The translations under genes and the position numbers were made by a program. Positions 1 to 7,591 of a stretch of 31,523 nucleotides of DNA are shown here, one piece after another. Position 1 is the stretch's first letter. Each line of letters starts with the position of its first letter. Origin of the DNA: Gammaproteobacteria bacterium (lineage in GTDB: Bacteria; Pseudomonadota; Gammaproteobacteria; Pseudomonadales; Azotimanducaceae); the NCBI GenBank assembly GCA_002712135.1, contig PASO01000040.1, positions 56,333 through 87,855 on the forward strand. Reading direction: 5' to 3'. The notes under the pieces were generated by a model. That model had not been told where the DNA came from. It saw only the letters and a program-made list of their open reading frames with translations, and searched no databases.

Positions 1-140
1 ATGGCTATGCTGTGTTCGGAAAGGTAATAGAGGGTATGGATGTTGTGTCGGATATCGAGTTTGTTGAAACTGAAATAACCGATTATTTTGAGGCGCTGCC
101 ACTAATACCTGTAGTGATCAAATCTATGCGGCGCCAATGA
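1..140 (+). CDS. Peptidyl-prolyl cis-trans isomerase (cyclophilin), C-terminal end only
   Basis: The frame beginning at base 3 is open from the window edge to a TGA at 138-140 and gives 45 residues. It opens with GYAVFGKVIEGMDVVSDIE, which matches the conserved C-terminal part of cyclophilin-type isomerases (the 'FG-V-GM-VV-I' block). Cyclophilins catalyse cis-trans isomerisation of proline peptide bonds. Only the last strand and tail are present, so the cellular location and full domain layout cannot be judged. It is transcribed towards the SDR gene and ends 57 bases before it; the two may be unrelated in function. Confidence 0.8.
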   Translation, partial: GYAVFGKVIEGMDVVSDIEFVETEITDYFEALPLIPVVIKSMRRQ

Positions 141-197
141 GTAACAATCTATCATCGTTATCAGTACCATCTATAAAAGGTTAATTGGAGTTCAATC

Positions 198-887
198 ATG
201 ACGAATCCTGTTTGTGTGATTGTCGGTATCGGTCCCAAGAATGGCGCGGCATTTGCGCGCTGCTTTGATAGGGCGGGCTATCGGATTGCGCTTTTATCCC
301 GCACTAGGTCATTTAGTGAAGGTCTGGCAGAGGAATTGAGCGAGGCGCGGGCATACACCTGCGATGCGGCTGAACCTGCATCGGTTGAATCCGCATTTGC
401 ACAGGTGCGCTCCGACCTTGGTGTGGTAGATGTGCTCATTTATAACGCTGGTAATGGCAGTTGGAAGGATGTGGAAGAAATAACACCGGAGGAGTTTGAG
501 CAGGGCTGGCGGGTAAACTCACTTGGCGCGCTGGTATCCTCGCAGCTGATTATTCCAGACATGAAAGCGCAGGCTGCGGGTAACATTATTTTCGTGGGCG
601 CCACGGCGTCACTCCGAGGACGACCGAATACAGCGGGTTTTGCTTCTGCCAAAGCAGCACAACGAAGCCTTGCCCAGTCGATGGCCAAGCATCTCGGTCC
701 ACAAGGCATTCACGTGTCTCTACTCATTATTGATGGTGGGATTGATTTGCCGGGTGCGACCAATGCGGAGCAGGGTAAAAGACTGGATCCTGATGACATT
801 GCAACGCTAGCGTATTACCTGACAACGCAACCTCGTTCAGCCTGGACTTTTGAAGTGGATGTCCGGCCGAATCAGGAAAACTGGTAG
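198..887 (+). CDS. Short-chain dehydrogenase/reductase (SDR) family protein, atypical active site
   Basis: 229 residues, usual SDR size. The N-terminal nucleotide-binding loop is visible as G10-I-G12-P-K-N-G16, followed by Arg-rich cofactor-binding residues (SRTR, 34-37) that would suit NADP. NAG is at 83-85 in the expected place and an active-site Ser is at about 138. The YxxxK motif is altered: Phe148 stands where Tyr is expected, with Lys152 retained. A subgroup of SDR proteins with a GPxxG-type loop naturally carries this Phe, so it may not be a typical alcohol dehydrogenase. The start is supported by TGGAG eight bases upstream. A sulfatase relic follows directly. Substrate unknown. Confidence 0.85.
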   Translation: MTNPVCVIVGIGPKNGAAFARCFDRAGYRIALLSRTRSFSEGLAEELSEARAYTCDAAEPASVESAFAQVRSDLGVVDVLIYNAGNGSWKDVEEITPEEFEQGWRVNSLGALVSSQLIIPDMKAQAAGNIIFVGATASLRGRPNTAGFASAKAAQRSLAQSMAKHLGPQGIHVSLLIIDGGIDLPGATNAEQGKRLDPDDIATLAYYLTTQPRSAWTFEVDVRPNQENW

Positions 888-896
888 GGCCGTTTA

Positions 897-1076
897 ATGT
901 GCGAGCACTCCAGCATCATCTATATCCTTACCGACGACATGTGCCATGGTGATGTCTCTTGCCTGAACGAGAACTCGGAGATCCCGATACCTAACATTGC
1001 TCGCCTTGAGAGCAAGGGCATGATAGTTGATCGGCGCACACGTATACTGCATATAAATACAGGTTCTCTATCGTAA
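897..1076 (+). pseudogene. Sulfatase N-terminal relic
   Basis: A 59-residue frame from an ATG at 897 to a TAA at 1074-1076. Residues 5-15 (SSIIYILTDDM) and the following GDVSCLN and IPNIARLESKGM strings match the start of type I sulfatases, where the two Asp residues bind the active-site calcium. Homology stops after about residue 45. The formylglycine motif (C/S-x-P-x-R) and the rest of the enzyme, normally 450-600 residues, are absent. It lies between the SDR and the dikinase and looks like what remains after a deletion. It is not expected to be functional. Confidence 0.65.
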
Positions 1077-1144
1077 AGTCATAGGGTCGGCAATTGACGG
1101 ATGATGTCATCTTTTGTTCACCGTAGTATGCTGCGAGCACTACT

Positions 1145-3964
1145 ATGAACCTCACTGTCCCCCTTAATACAAAAGACAACGACTTGGAGGTTGTTGGCGG
1201 CAAAGGCAGGTCGCTGGCGACGCTGTCCGGTGCGGGCTTCAATGTGCCTGGCGGCTTTCAGGTTCCTATGTCGGTCTATCGCAGCTTCGTTGCTAATAAC
1301 AACCTGCAAGACAGAATTCTCGAACTGGCGAGACCTGCTATCAATGAAGGTGCCGCTTCCTTTGAAGAGGCGGCAGATGACATCTCGCAACTGTTTGCGG
1401 ACCACGAGTTCTCGGCGGAGCAAATGGCGGCGATCACGACCGCCTATGATGAACTTCCCGGGCAGCCTGCTGTCGCAGTTCGTTCCTCTGCTAACGCCGA
1501 AGACCTGCCAGGGCTCTCGTTTGCTGGACAACAGGAAACCTTCCTCAATGTGACCGGCGCCGATGAAGTTGCTGCGGCAGTGAAGCGATGCTGGGCTTCT
1601 TTGTGGACTGTTCAGGCAATGAATTATCGACACGAGATGGAAATAGAAAGCGGTACTGTGGCCATGGCCGTGGTAGTGCAGATCATGGTGCCCTCGGAAG
1701 TATCCGGCATTCTGTTCACGGCGAATCCGGTTAATGGTGATCGCTCCGAGATGATTATCAATTGCAGCTTTGGCCTCGGTGAGGCCGTGGTGAGCGGTCA
1801 GGTGACCGCAGATACTTATGTAATTGATCGGGAAAAGCTCATAGTTCGCGAAACGATACTGGGTGAGAAGGCGCAGCAGATTGTTGCGGAAGGTGCGCAG
1901 GGCACGCGGATGGAGGATGTATCTGAGGAAGATCGCGCAACGGCTTCGCTGCCAGAGACTATAGCTACAGAGCTTGCGGAACTTGCTCTCAAGATTGAGC
2001 AGCTATTCGGGGGTGTACCACAGGATATTGAATGGGCTCTCGAGTCTGGAAGTTTGTTCTTGTTGCAATCTCGCCCGATTACCAACTTACCAGATCAACC
2101 ACCGGAGGATGTCGACTGGCCGGAAATCCCCGGCGCGCAGCTCTACAAACGCATGGCCTCTGAGGTCATGCCGGAACCCTTGTCTCCGCTGTTTGAAGAT
2201 CTTTATTTGAAGAGCCTTTACGATACCCAGACCTGGCCAGACGACTGGGAGTGGAAGGGCTCGCAAACCAGGAACTGGCTCAGCAATTTTATCATCGCCA
2301 CGGTCAATGGTTATGCGTTTCAGGCGATCTATGTCCATCAGGGAGATGAATCGAGAGATCATTGGGCCGAGGTCCGACAATCGTGGGGCAAGCTTACCTG
2401 GTTTAGGGCGCTTAAGTCTGCATTTACGCCTCGCCGTTCCGGAAGTCTCGACAAGGTTGATGTAAACAACGTGAACGCTGCTGGCCGAATGATTCTGCTG
2501 ATGCAGTTGAAAGACAGTTCTCAACGCTGGATTTGGGCGCTTTATCATTGGTCGCGCACTTTTATCAAGGCGGAGGCGGTTGTGAGGTGGCGCACGGAAA
2601 ACCTGCCGCATTACCAGCATAGGCTCGATTTATGGCGGGGCGTAGACCCCGGCAGTGCGTCAGACCAGGAGCTTCTTGACGGCATTAGAGCACTGACCAT
2701 GATCGAGGCCAGATACTGGCACGTGCTTCGCGCTATCATCGGCGCTGCGAAAATGACTGACCAGGCGTTACAGAATTTTCTTGTGGATAATGCGCCTGAC
2801 CTGGGGGTCACGAGTGGCACATTCCTATCGGGCTTTGAATCAGACACGCTGGTTGCCGAAAGGGATATGCGAGCCATCGCGGAACAGATTCGTGGCAACA
2901 AGGCGATGCATGAGTTGATGATCCTAACTCCGGTGTCCAAGTTCCTGGATGCGCTGAAAGCTCATCCTGAAGGCGAAGGTGTGCTCGCTGCAATCAATGA
3001 CTACCTGAACACCTATGGCAAACAGGTATTCAATCTGGATTTTGTGGAACCCTCACTAATCGAGGCGCCGCTACCTTTTATTACGAACCTGAAAGCTATG
3101 GTGCGACACTCAGGTTTCGATCTCACTGCGCGTCAGAAAGACGTTAAAATGAAGCGTCGGGCAAAATGGATTCAGACATTGTCCTATCTCCTTACCAGAC
3201 GGACCCGGGAGGGCGAGGGCAGATGGGCTGGCAGCGCCCCGGTATCACGCTGGGCCTTTGCAGAATTTCTGCGCATCTATTGGACGGCACGAATCAATTA
3301 CCCAACTCGTGAAAAAGCTATTTTTTATATGGGCCTAGCCTGGTCGTTACTTCGGCCTTTTGCTCTGGAACTTGGCAGGCGACTTGAGCATGATGGTGCG
3401 CTCGAGAATGCTGATGATATTTTCTATCTCACCAGTGATGAACTGCAACAGGCGGTAGACGGTAGAGCAAACAATCATGGTAAGCCGGCACTTAAAGAAC
3501 GGGCCTCGTCGCAGCGCGAGCTGCGTGGATGGCGCGCACGACTGCAACAGCCCGCTGCAATTCCAGAGGAGAATCAGTTAGCCTGGGTGAGCGGCGGTGG
3601 TAAGTCGTTCGATACCATTAAGGTCAACGACAAAAACGCGGAAGTAATCAGCGGCTTTGCCGTCAGTCCCGGAACCGTGACCGGCGTTGCCAGCGTCATC
3701 ATGTCTCCAGATGATTTTGACCAGATGCAGCCTGACACTATTCTGGTATGTCCGCTAACAACACCTGCCTGGACCCAGCTTTTTCCGTACACCATTGGTC
3801 TAGTCACCGATATTGGCAGCATCACTGCCCATGGCTCTATCGTGGCAAGGGAGTATGGCATTCCCGCGGTGTTGGGCACGGGTAATGGCACTCGTCTTAT
3901 TAAACATGGTCAGCGCATCGCTGTCGATGGTGACAAGGGAACCGTAGTGTTGCTCGACGAGTAG
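1145..3964 (+). CDS. PEP-synthase / rifampin-phosphotransferase-like dikinase
   Basis: 939 residues with the ATP-grasp plus swivelling-His layout of PEP synthase and rifampin phosphotransferase (Rph). The N-terminal part has VGGKGRSLATL (about 17-27), AVRSSANAEDLPG and the SFAGQQET block, then SGILFTANPVNG and an IEWA-LFLLQSRPIT stretch ending the ATP-binding domain. The middle is divergent, as expected for a substrate domain. The C-terminal mobile domain carries SITAHGSIVAREYGIPAV with the phosphocarrier His896. Family chemistry: ATP donates its beta-phosphate to the His, which passes it to pyruvate or to a substrate hydroxyl. The architecture is nearer to Rph (about 865 residues) than to classical PpsA, so phosphorylation of a small hydroxylated molecule is plausible but inferred. 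No clear Shine-Dalgarno precedes the start. The small CxxCH protein follows after 15 bases. Confidence 0.88.
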   Translation: MNLTVPLNTKDNDLEVVGGKGRSLATLSGAGFNVPGGFQVPMSVYRSFVANNNLQDRILELARPAINEGAASFEEAADDISQLFADHEFSAEQMAAITTAYDELPGQPAVAVRSSANAEDLPGLSFAGQQETFLNVTGADEVAAAVKRCWASLWTVQAMNYRHEMEIESGTVAMAVVVQIMVPSEVSGILFTANPVNGDRSEMIINCSFGLGEAVVSGQVTADTYVIDREKLIVRETILGEKAQQIVAEGAQGTRMEDVSEEDRATASLPETIATELAELALKIEQLFGGVPQDIEWALESGSLFLLQSRPITNLPDQPPEDVDWPEIPGAQLYKRMASEVMPEPLSPLFEDLYLKSLYDTQTWPDDWEWKGSQTRNWLSNFIIATVNGYAFQAIYVHQGDESRDHWAEVRQSWGKLTWFRALKSAFTPRRSGSLDKVDVNNVNAAGRMILLMQLKDSSQRWIWALYHWSRTFIKAEAVVRWRTENLPHYQHRLDLWRGVDPGSASDQELLDGIRALTMIEARYWHVLRAIIGAAKMTDQALQNFLVDNAPDLGVTSGTFLSGFESDTLVAERDMRAIAEQIRGNKAMHELMILTPVSKFLDALKAHPEGEGVLAAINDYLNTYGKQVFNLDFVEPSLIEAPLPFITNLKAMVRHSGFDLTARQKDVKMKRRAKWIQTLSYLLTRRTREGEGRWAGSAPVSRWAFAEFLRIYWTARINYPTREKAIFYMGLAWSLLRPFALELGRRLEHDGALENADDIFYLTSDELQQAVDGRANNHGKPALKERASSQRELRGWRARLQQPAAIPEENQLAWVSGGGKSFDTIKVNDKNAEVISGFAVSPGTVTGVASVIMSPDDFDQMQPDTILVCPLTTPAWTQLFPYTIGLVTDIGSITAHGSIVAREYGIPAVLGTGNGTRLIKHGQRIAVDGDKGTVVLLDE

Positions 3965-3979
3965 GGTGCTAGCATTTTT

Positions 3980-4240
3980 ATGTCAGCTCATGCTGCAGAA
4001 TCTGAATCCATAGATTGTTTGATATGTCACAAGAGGATGTCCTTGACTGATTGGCATCTTTCGGCGGGTGAGACTAGGGTAGAGTTCTGCGCTCAATGCC
4101 ACCAGAATACCGGTGATGATCCGTATTTCTTAGGCATAAATATCAAGCATCAGAAGTTGGGCCTCTTGTCTGGTAGCTGCCATTCAGAGCAGGGTGCTGA
4201 AGAAATGGATACGAAACTTAAGGAAATCTTTAATAAATAG
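3980..4240 (+). CDS. Small protein with two CxxCH motifs, unknown function
   Basis: 86 residues, not assigned to a family. Visible motifs are C13-L-I-C16-H17 and C37-A-Q-C40-H41, with another Cys-His at 67-68. Two CxxC pairs about 20 residues apart suit a structural zinc site. CxxCH is also the heme c attachment motif, but there is no signal peptide to take it to the periplasm where heme is attached, so zinc is preferred. The gene begins 15 bases after the dikinase and ends 20 bases before the PhyH gene, so it is almost certainly in the same operon and may be an accessory or metal-binding partner of one of them. Confidence 0.7.
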   Translation: MSAHAAESESIDCLICHKRMSLTDWHLSAGETRVEFCAQCHQNTGDDPYFLGINIKHQKLGLLSGSCHSEQGAEEMDTKLKEIFNK

Positions 4241-4260
4241 GCAAGAATTAGAGGTATTTA

Positions 4261-5343
4261 ATGGAAGTAAGTGAAGAAGTAGCCCGCTACTTTAAGGCAG
4301 CCCAGATAGACAAGATCCCGGACGATTTGTCTAAGCCGCGTCATCTATTCAAGGTCAGTGCTGAGCAGCGTCGACAGAACTACGAAAAATGTGTGCTCGC
4401 GACTGAAATCTGGAACTCCGCGGATACCGATGAAGGGAGACGTGCCGTGCTGGATGCTCACAAGACGAAGATTGGTCCAGATGGTGATGTCGCTTTTAGG
4501 ATAATGGAGATGTTCCTTGATGGGCCGTTTAATAGATTGCCACTCACCGAAATAGAATATGCCATGGATCAGCTTGGCCTTGCCGATGAAAACAATAGCG
4601 TGCTCTCTGAAGCTGAGCGAGATTGCCTTAACCGTAATGGCTACGTTAATCTCGGGCCGCTTATCGGTGAAGATTATCTAGAGAAAATGCGAAACCGGTA
4701 TGATGAGGCCATACAGCGAGAGGGCGCCAGTCCCCAGAATGCGGAAAAGGAGGGTATTGGTCGGGTCGCAGATACCGTGATCAAACCCATGAATCGTGAC
4801 AGTCTGCTTGATCCGATCTTCATGCACCCCAGGCAGCTGGCTGCTGTGCGGCACGTGCTTGGGGTGCACTGCAAATACATTGGTTCCAACTACCACTGTG
4901 CCCTGCCAGGGTACGGCCATCAGGGTATTCATGCGGATTTTGTATGGGGCGTAAAGGGAGAACCCCAGGTCGTGAATGCGGTGTGGTTGATCGATGAGTT
5001 TACCGAAGACAACGGTGCCACTCGCATCGTCCCGGGCACACACCTTTCCGGCATTCACCCCAGCGGTGATCTGGTAAATGGCGAGCCCCGTGACCTCAAT
5101 GCACCGGTAGAAGGAGAGATTAAGGTGACCGGCCCCGCGGGTTCCTGCTTCGTCTACAACGCGCACCTTTGGCACGGAGGCACCCAGAACTGCACAAATA
5201 AGTTACGTCGTGCACAGCATGCGTTTTTTAGCCGCTCTTGTCGCCCATCTTCTACCGATGTCCCAGCGGTTATCGACAAAGCTATCCATAAACGCCTGGG
5301 TAGGGTAGAGCGGGCGGTATTGGATATTGAGTCCCCATCCTGA
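4261..5343 (+). CDS. Phytanoyl-CoA dioxygenase (PhyH) family Fe(II)/2-oxoglutarate oxygenase
   Basis: 360 residues. The double-stranded beta-helix core is in the C-terminal half, with iron ligands H224-A-D226 and distal H305 (in LWHGG), and an Arg near 316-317 for 2-oxoglutarate. GATRIVPGTH (252-261) is the usual family block between them. The N-terminal 115 residues are an extra helical region. The family hydroxylates C-H bonds of acyl-CoA, alkaloid or phosphonate-type substrates using oxygen and 2-oxoglutarate in the cytoplasm; the substrate here is unknown. AGAGGT precedes the ATG. It is the last gene of the dikinase operon, and its end lies only six bases from the converging arylsulfotransferase-like gene. 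Confidence 0.9.
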   Translation: MEVSEEVARYFKAAQIDKIPDDLSKPRHLFKVSAEQRRQNYEKCVLATEIWNSADTDEGRRAVLDAHKTKIGPDGDVAFRIMEMFLDGPFNRLPLTEIEYAMDQLGLADENNSVLSEAERDCLNRNGYVNLGPLIGEDYLEKMRNRYDEAIQREGASPQNAEKEGIGRVADTVIKPMNRDSLLDPIFMHPRQLAAVRHVLGVHCKYIGSNYHCALPGYGHQGIHADFVWGVKGEPQVVNAVWLIDEFTEDNGATRIVPGTHLSGIHPSGDLVNGEPRDLNAPVEGEIKVTGPAGSCFVYNAHLWHGGTQNCTNKLRRAQHAFFSRSCRPSSTDVPAVIDKAIHKRLGRVERAVLDIESPS

Positions 5344-5349
5344 GCCATT

Positions 5350-6492
5350 TCACATAAGGTCGTGGGCACGGTTGAGGTTGATAAAGCGATCAGGATTTAA
5401 GTCACGGTTTACCAAAGCCGGGTGATCGGCAGCATATCGATGCGCACGATAGATGCTTACGGTCGATTCGCCACGCTTGTTGTTGTTAAGGAAAGGATTG
5501 ATCCATTCCCAGACGACTTCCTCACTGCGGTTAACTTCAAACAATCTTCCGCTGGTCCCCTCGCAAACCAGAATGTTGCCAGAGTCCAGCGCGCTGGCAC
5601 CAGAGATATGTCCACTATAGAACTGGTGCGCAGGTTTGCCGGCATATTGCCAGACAACCTCATCATTGGATATGTCGACTTCGACCACGCGAGAAGTATC
5701 ATTACCGTTATCGAAAACTAGGATATTACCGTTTTTCAGCCAAGTTGGATTATGTTGTCCATGGGTCTTATCCCATTTCCATGTGAGCTTGCCGTTGGCA
5801 TTAATGACACAAACCCTGTCGTTACATCGGCAGGAGAAAACGATGTCACCACTGTCATTGATGTCTAATCCATTGAGGTGGGTCCATTCCCAGCGACGCT
5901 TGTCTGGCAGGATGGGATCTTTAACCGGATCCAGTAGCTGCCAGGTGTGAATGCGGCGAACTTCTTTACCTGCTGCGTTGACTTCTACGAGATCATCTCC
6001 CAGTAGTCTGGGCAGGCGTTCTCTGTGTTGCTTGAATCCACCCCTTACACGTTTGTGCAGATCTTCAGGCAGTTCAACCCACTCCGGTACCATCGTGTTG
6101 CCGTTAGCGAGACGATGAAAGTCGTGGTGCTGGGCCCGATTAACGTATTCCCAGATCGTATCTCCCTCCCAGGAAACCTCACGTAACGTGGTGTGATAGC
6201 CGCCAAGGCGGGTAATGTGCTGCTCGAAAGGGAGCGGCGGCTTCGTCGGTTCATGTTTCGGTGGGTCGGGAAGTTTAATATCAGAACCGGTCATCAGCAG
6301 GTTACCGTTGCCCAGCAGTCGCCCATAGCCTGGCCTGATGTCGGTAAATTCCCAGGTGTGAACAATCCTTCCCTGAATATCAATCAGGTAGGTGTGGCTG
6401 TCGCCATGTGGCGTAAGCAGCGTATAACCCTTAGTGGATAAATTATTGTTGTGCCAGGTGAGGCCAGTGGACCTATTGATGGACCAGCCCAT
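5350..6492 (-). CDS. Arylsulfotransferase (ASST)-like beta-propeller protein, no signal peptide
   Basis: 380 residues. The protein shows repeated propeller-blade units recognisable by 'NGN/DSG-hydrophobic' turns: LLGNGNLLM, RLANGNTMV, INDSGDIVF, WLKNGNILVF and ALDSGNILVC. These, with His-rich strings such as RAQHHDFHRLANGN, match the arylsulfotransferase superfamily. Bacterial AssT enzymes move sulfate between phenols through a catalytic His and are periplasmic. This copy begins MGWSINRSTG without a signal sequence, so it may be cytoplasmic or simply a propeller hydrolase/lyase relative; AssT activity is not assured. AGGA precedes the ATG. It lies 191 bases downstream of the hydrolase gene and ends tail-to-tail with the PhyH gene. 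Confidence 0.75.
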   Translation of the reverse strand: MGWSINRSTGLTWHNNNLSTKGYTLLTPHGDSHTYLIDIQGRIVHTWEFTDIRPGYGRLLGNGNLLMTGSDIKLPDPPKHEPTKPPLPFEQHITRLGGYHTTLREVSWEGDTIWEYVNRAQHHDFHRLANGNTMVPEWVELPEDLHKRVRGGFKQHRERLPRLLGDDLVEVNAAGKEVRRIHTWQLLDPVKDPILPDKRRWEWTHLNGLDINDSGDIVFSCRCNDRVCVINANGKLTWKWDKTHGQHNPTWLKNGNILVFDNGNDTSRVVEVDISNDEVVWQYAGKPAHQFYSGHISGASALDSGNILVCEGTSGRLFEVNRSEEVVWEWINPFLNNNKRGESTVSIYRAHRYAADHPALVNRDLNPDRFINLNRAHDLM

Positions 6493-6683
6493 ATACTACG
6501 TCCTGATTATTTAAGAGCGTGCAGTATCACCTGCATCGATTCTGCCTGCAATCGGCGGGAGTATATGTCGGCGGTTAGGGCATTCAACGGAATTCTCCAA
6601 CAACTATTTTTTTTGTTTTTGTTTAATGGTCTTGTCTCGCATTCTGAGTCTATCTCAGATAATGAATGGCTGAACCCTTGACC

Positions 6684-7454
6684 TTATTCCGCAATAGTCT
6701 TAGCGGCCTGGCTCATCGGCCTGCCGGTGATGTGAGACATCAGAAAGTCATACGCGAACAGAATTTCCTGGCCTGGCACTTCGGGATGTAGTCCTGGATT
6801 GGCATGAATACGCTTGTCGTTAGACGCAAAGGAATCGAATACATCTAGGTAACCCTCACGGGTGAACAGTTCGTCATCAAGTTGCATGAGAAAAAGTAGC
6901 GGGCAATCGATCTTGTTGGCGTCAGTCATTTGCTCATTGTGGTGCGGCGCTCCCTCTTGGGAGCCGAAAAGCCCAAGGGTTGCCACGGTCACATCGTTTC
7001 TTGAGGCAATAAGGGGTATACCAAAGATAGTGCCCATCGAAAGTCCGAAAAAAGCGATTTTGGGCGCGTTCATCCCATCTAATTTCCGAACAGCGTCGAT
7101 CGACTGGGTCCAGTCGTTCGTCATATCGGTAAGGCAACCGTCGCGACGGTACTCGGACCAGAACGCCTCGCGCTCGCCGTTGCCCACCTGCCGCAAGCCA
7201 TGCACGGGGCCATCAATGGACAGCACCGGGATGCCATCGTTTACGAACCGTCCTGCCAGGTCACAGATGGGAGCCTGGTAGCGATTGCCCGACGCACCAT
7301 GGCCAAAACACATCAGCGTGTTGGTGTCAGATGATTTCGACGGAAGCCATACGGCACCGGTGATATTCCTGTTGTCATTCTCCGCCATACTAAATTCCTG
7401 CGTGGCAACGCCATTACTATCGACTGCGTAGTTCCAGTCAATCACAGGTGGCAT
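6684..7454 (-). CDS. Alpha/beta hydrolase (serine hydrolase); gene probably frameshifted near its 5' end
   Basis: Counting from the ATG at 7454 the protein has 256 residues. The oxyanion loop GHGASGN (51-57), nucleophile elbow G-L-S139-M-G, acid in QLDDE (193-194) and catalytic H223 (GLHPE) make a complete esterase/dienelactone-hydrolase-like triad. The frame stays open upstream to an ATG at 7664, but that would overlap the oxidoreductase gene by 74 bases and encode a low-complexity hydrophilic tail. A better 5' end lies in another frame (7591-7472), which gives a signal anchor and starts coupled to the upstream gene's stop. The natural protein was therefore probably exported or membrane-anchored; this sequence separates the two parts by one base. 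Confidence 0.8.
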   Translation of the reverse strand: MPPVIDWNYAVDSNGVATQEFSMAENDNRNITGAVWLPSKSSDTNTLMCFGHGASGNRYQAPICDLAGRFVNDGIPVLSIDGPVHGLRQVGNGEREAFWSEYRRDGCLTDMTNDWTQSIDAVRKLDGMNAPKIAFFGLSMGTIFGIPLIASRNDVTVATLGLFGSQEGAPHHNEQMTDANKIDCPLLFLMQLDDELFTREGYLDVFDSFASNDKRIHANPGLHPEVPGQEILFAYDFLMSHITGRPMSQAAKTIAE

Positions 7455-7471
7455 GGTGTTTCGTCCATTGT

Positions 7472-7591
7472 CTAATCCGTATGTCGAATCTGGGAAGTAT
7501 TCTGGTGTTTCAGTTTCAGAGTGATCAGCGTTGCTCCGAGCAGCAACGCTAGTATCCCGAATATCTGTACCGCGATCCTGAGTAGCATCAT
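7472..7591 (-). pseudogene. Signal-anchor segment, probable displaced 5' end of the hydrolase gene
   Basis: The stop of the oxidoreductase gene overlaps an ATGATG at 7591 (TAATGATG), a layout typical of translational coupling. This frame gives MMLLRIAVQIFGILALLLGA then a few charged residues and runs 39 codons to a TAG at 7474-7472. It is a clear signal peptide or membrane anchor with no body of its own. The catalytic hydrolase frame begins in the neighbouring phase. A single-base insertion or deletion between about 7520 and 7475 would join them. Whether this is a mutation or an assembly error cannot be told from one sequence. Confidence 0.6.

Noticed and set aside
1118..1633. 171-residue minus-strand ORF
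   Set aside because: It lies opposite the dikinase ATP-binding domain, whose motifs are clear, so it is a shadow frame.
3980..4240. Diheme cytochrome c
   Set aside because: No signal peptide is present for export to the compartment where heme c is attached.
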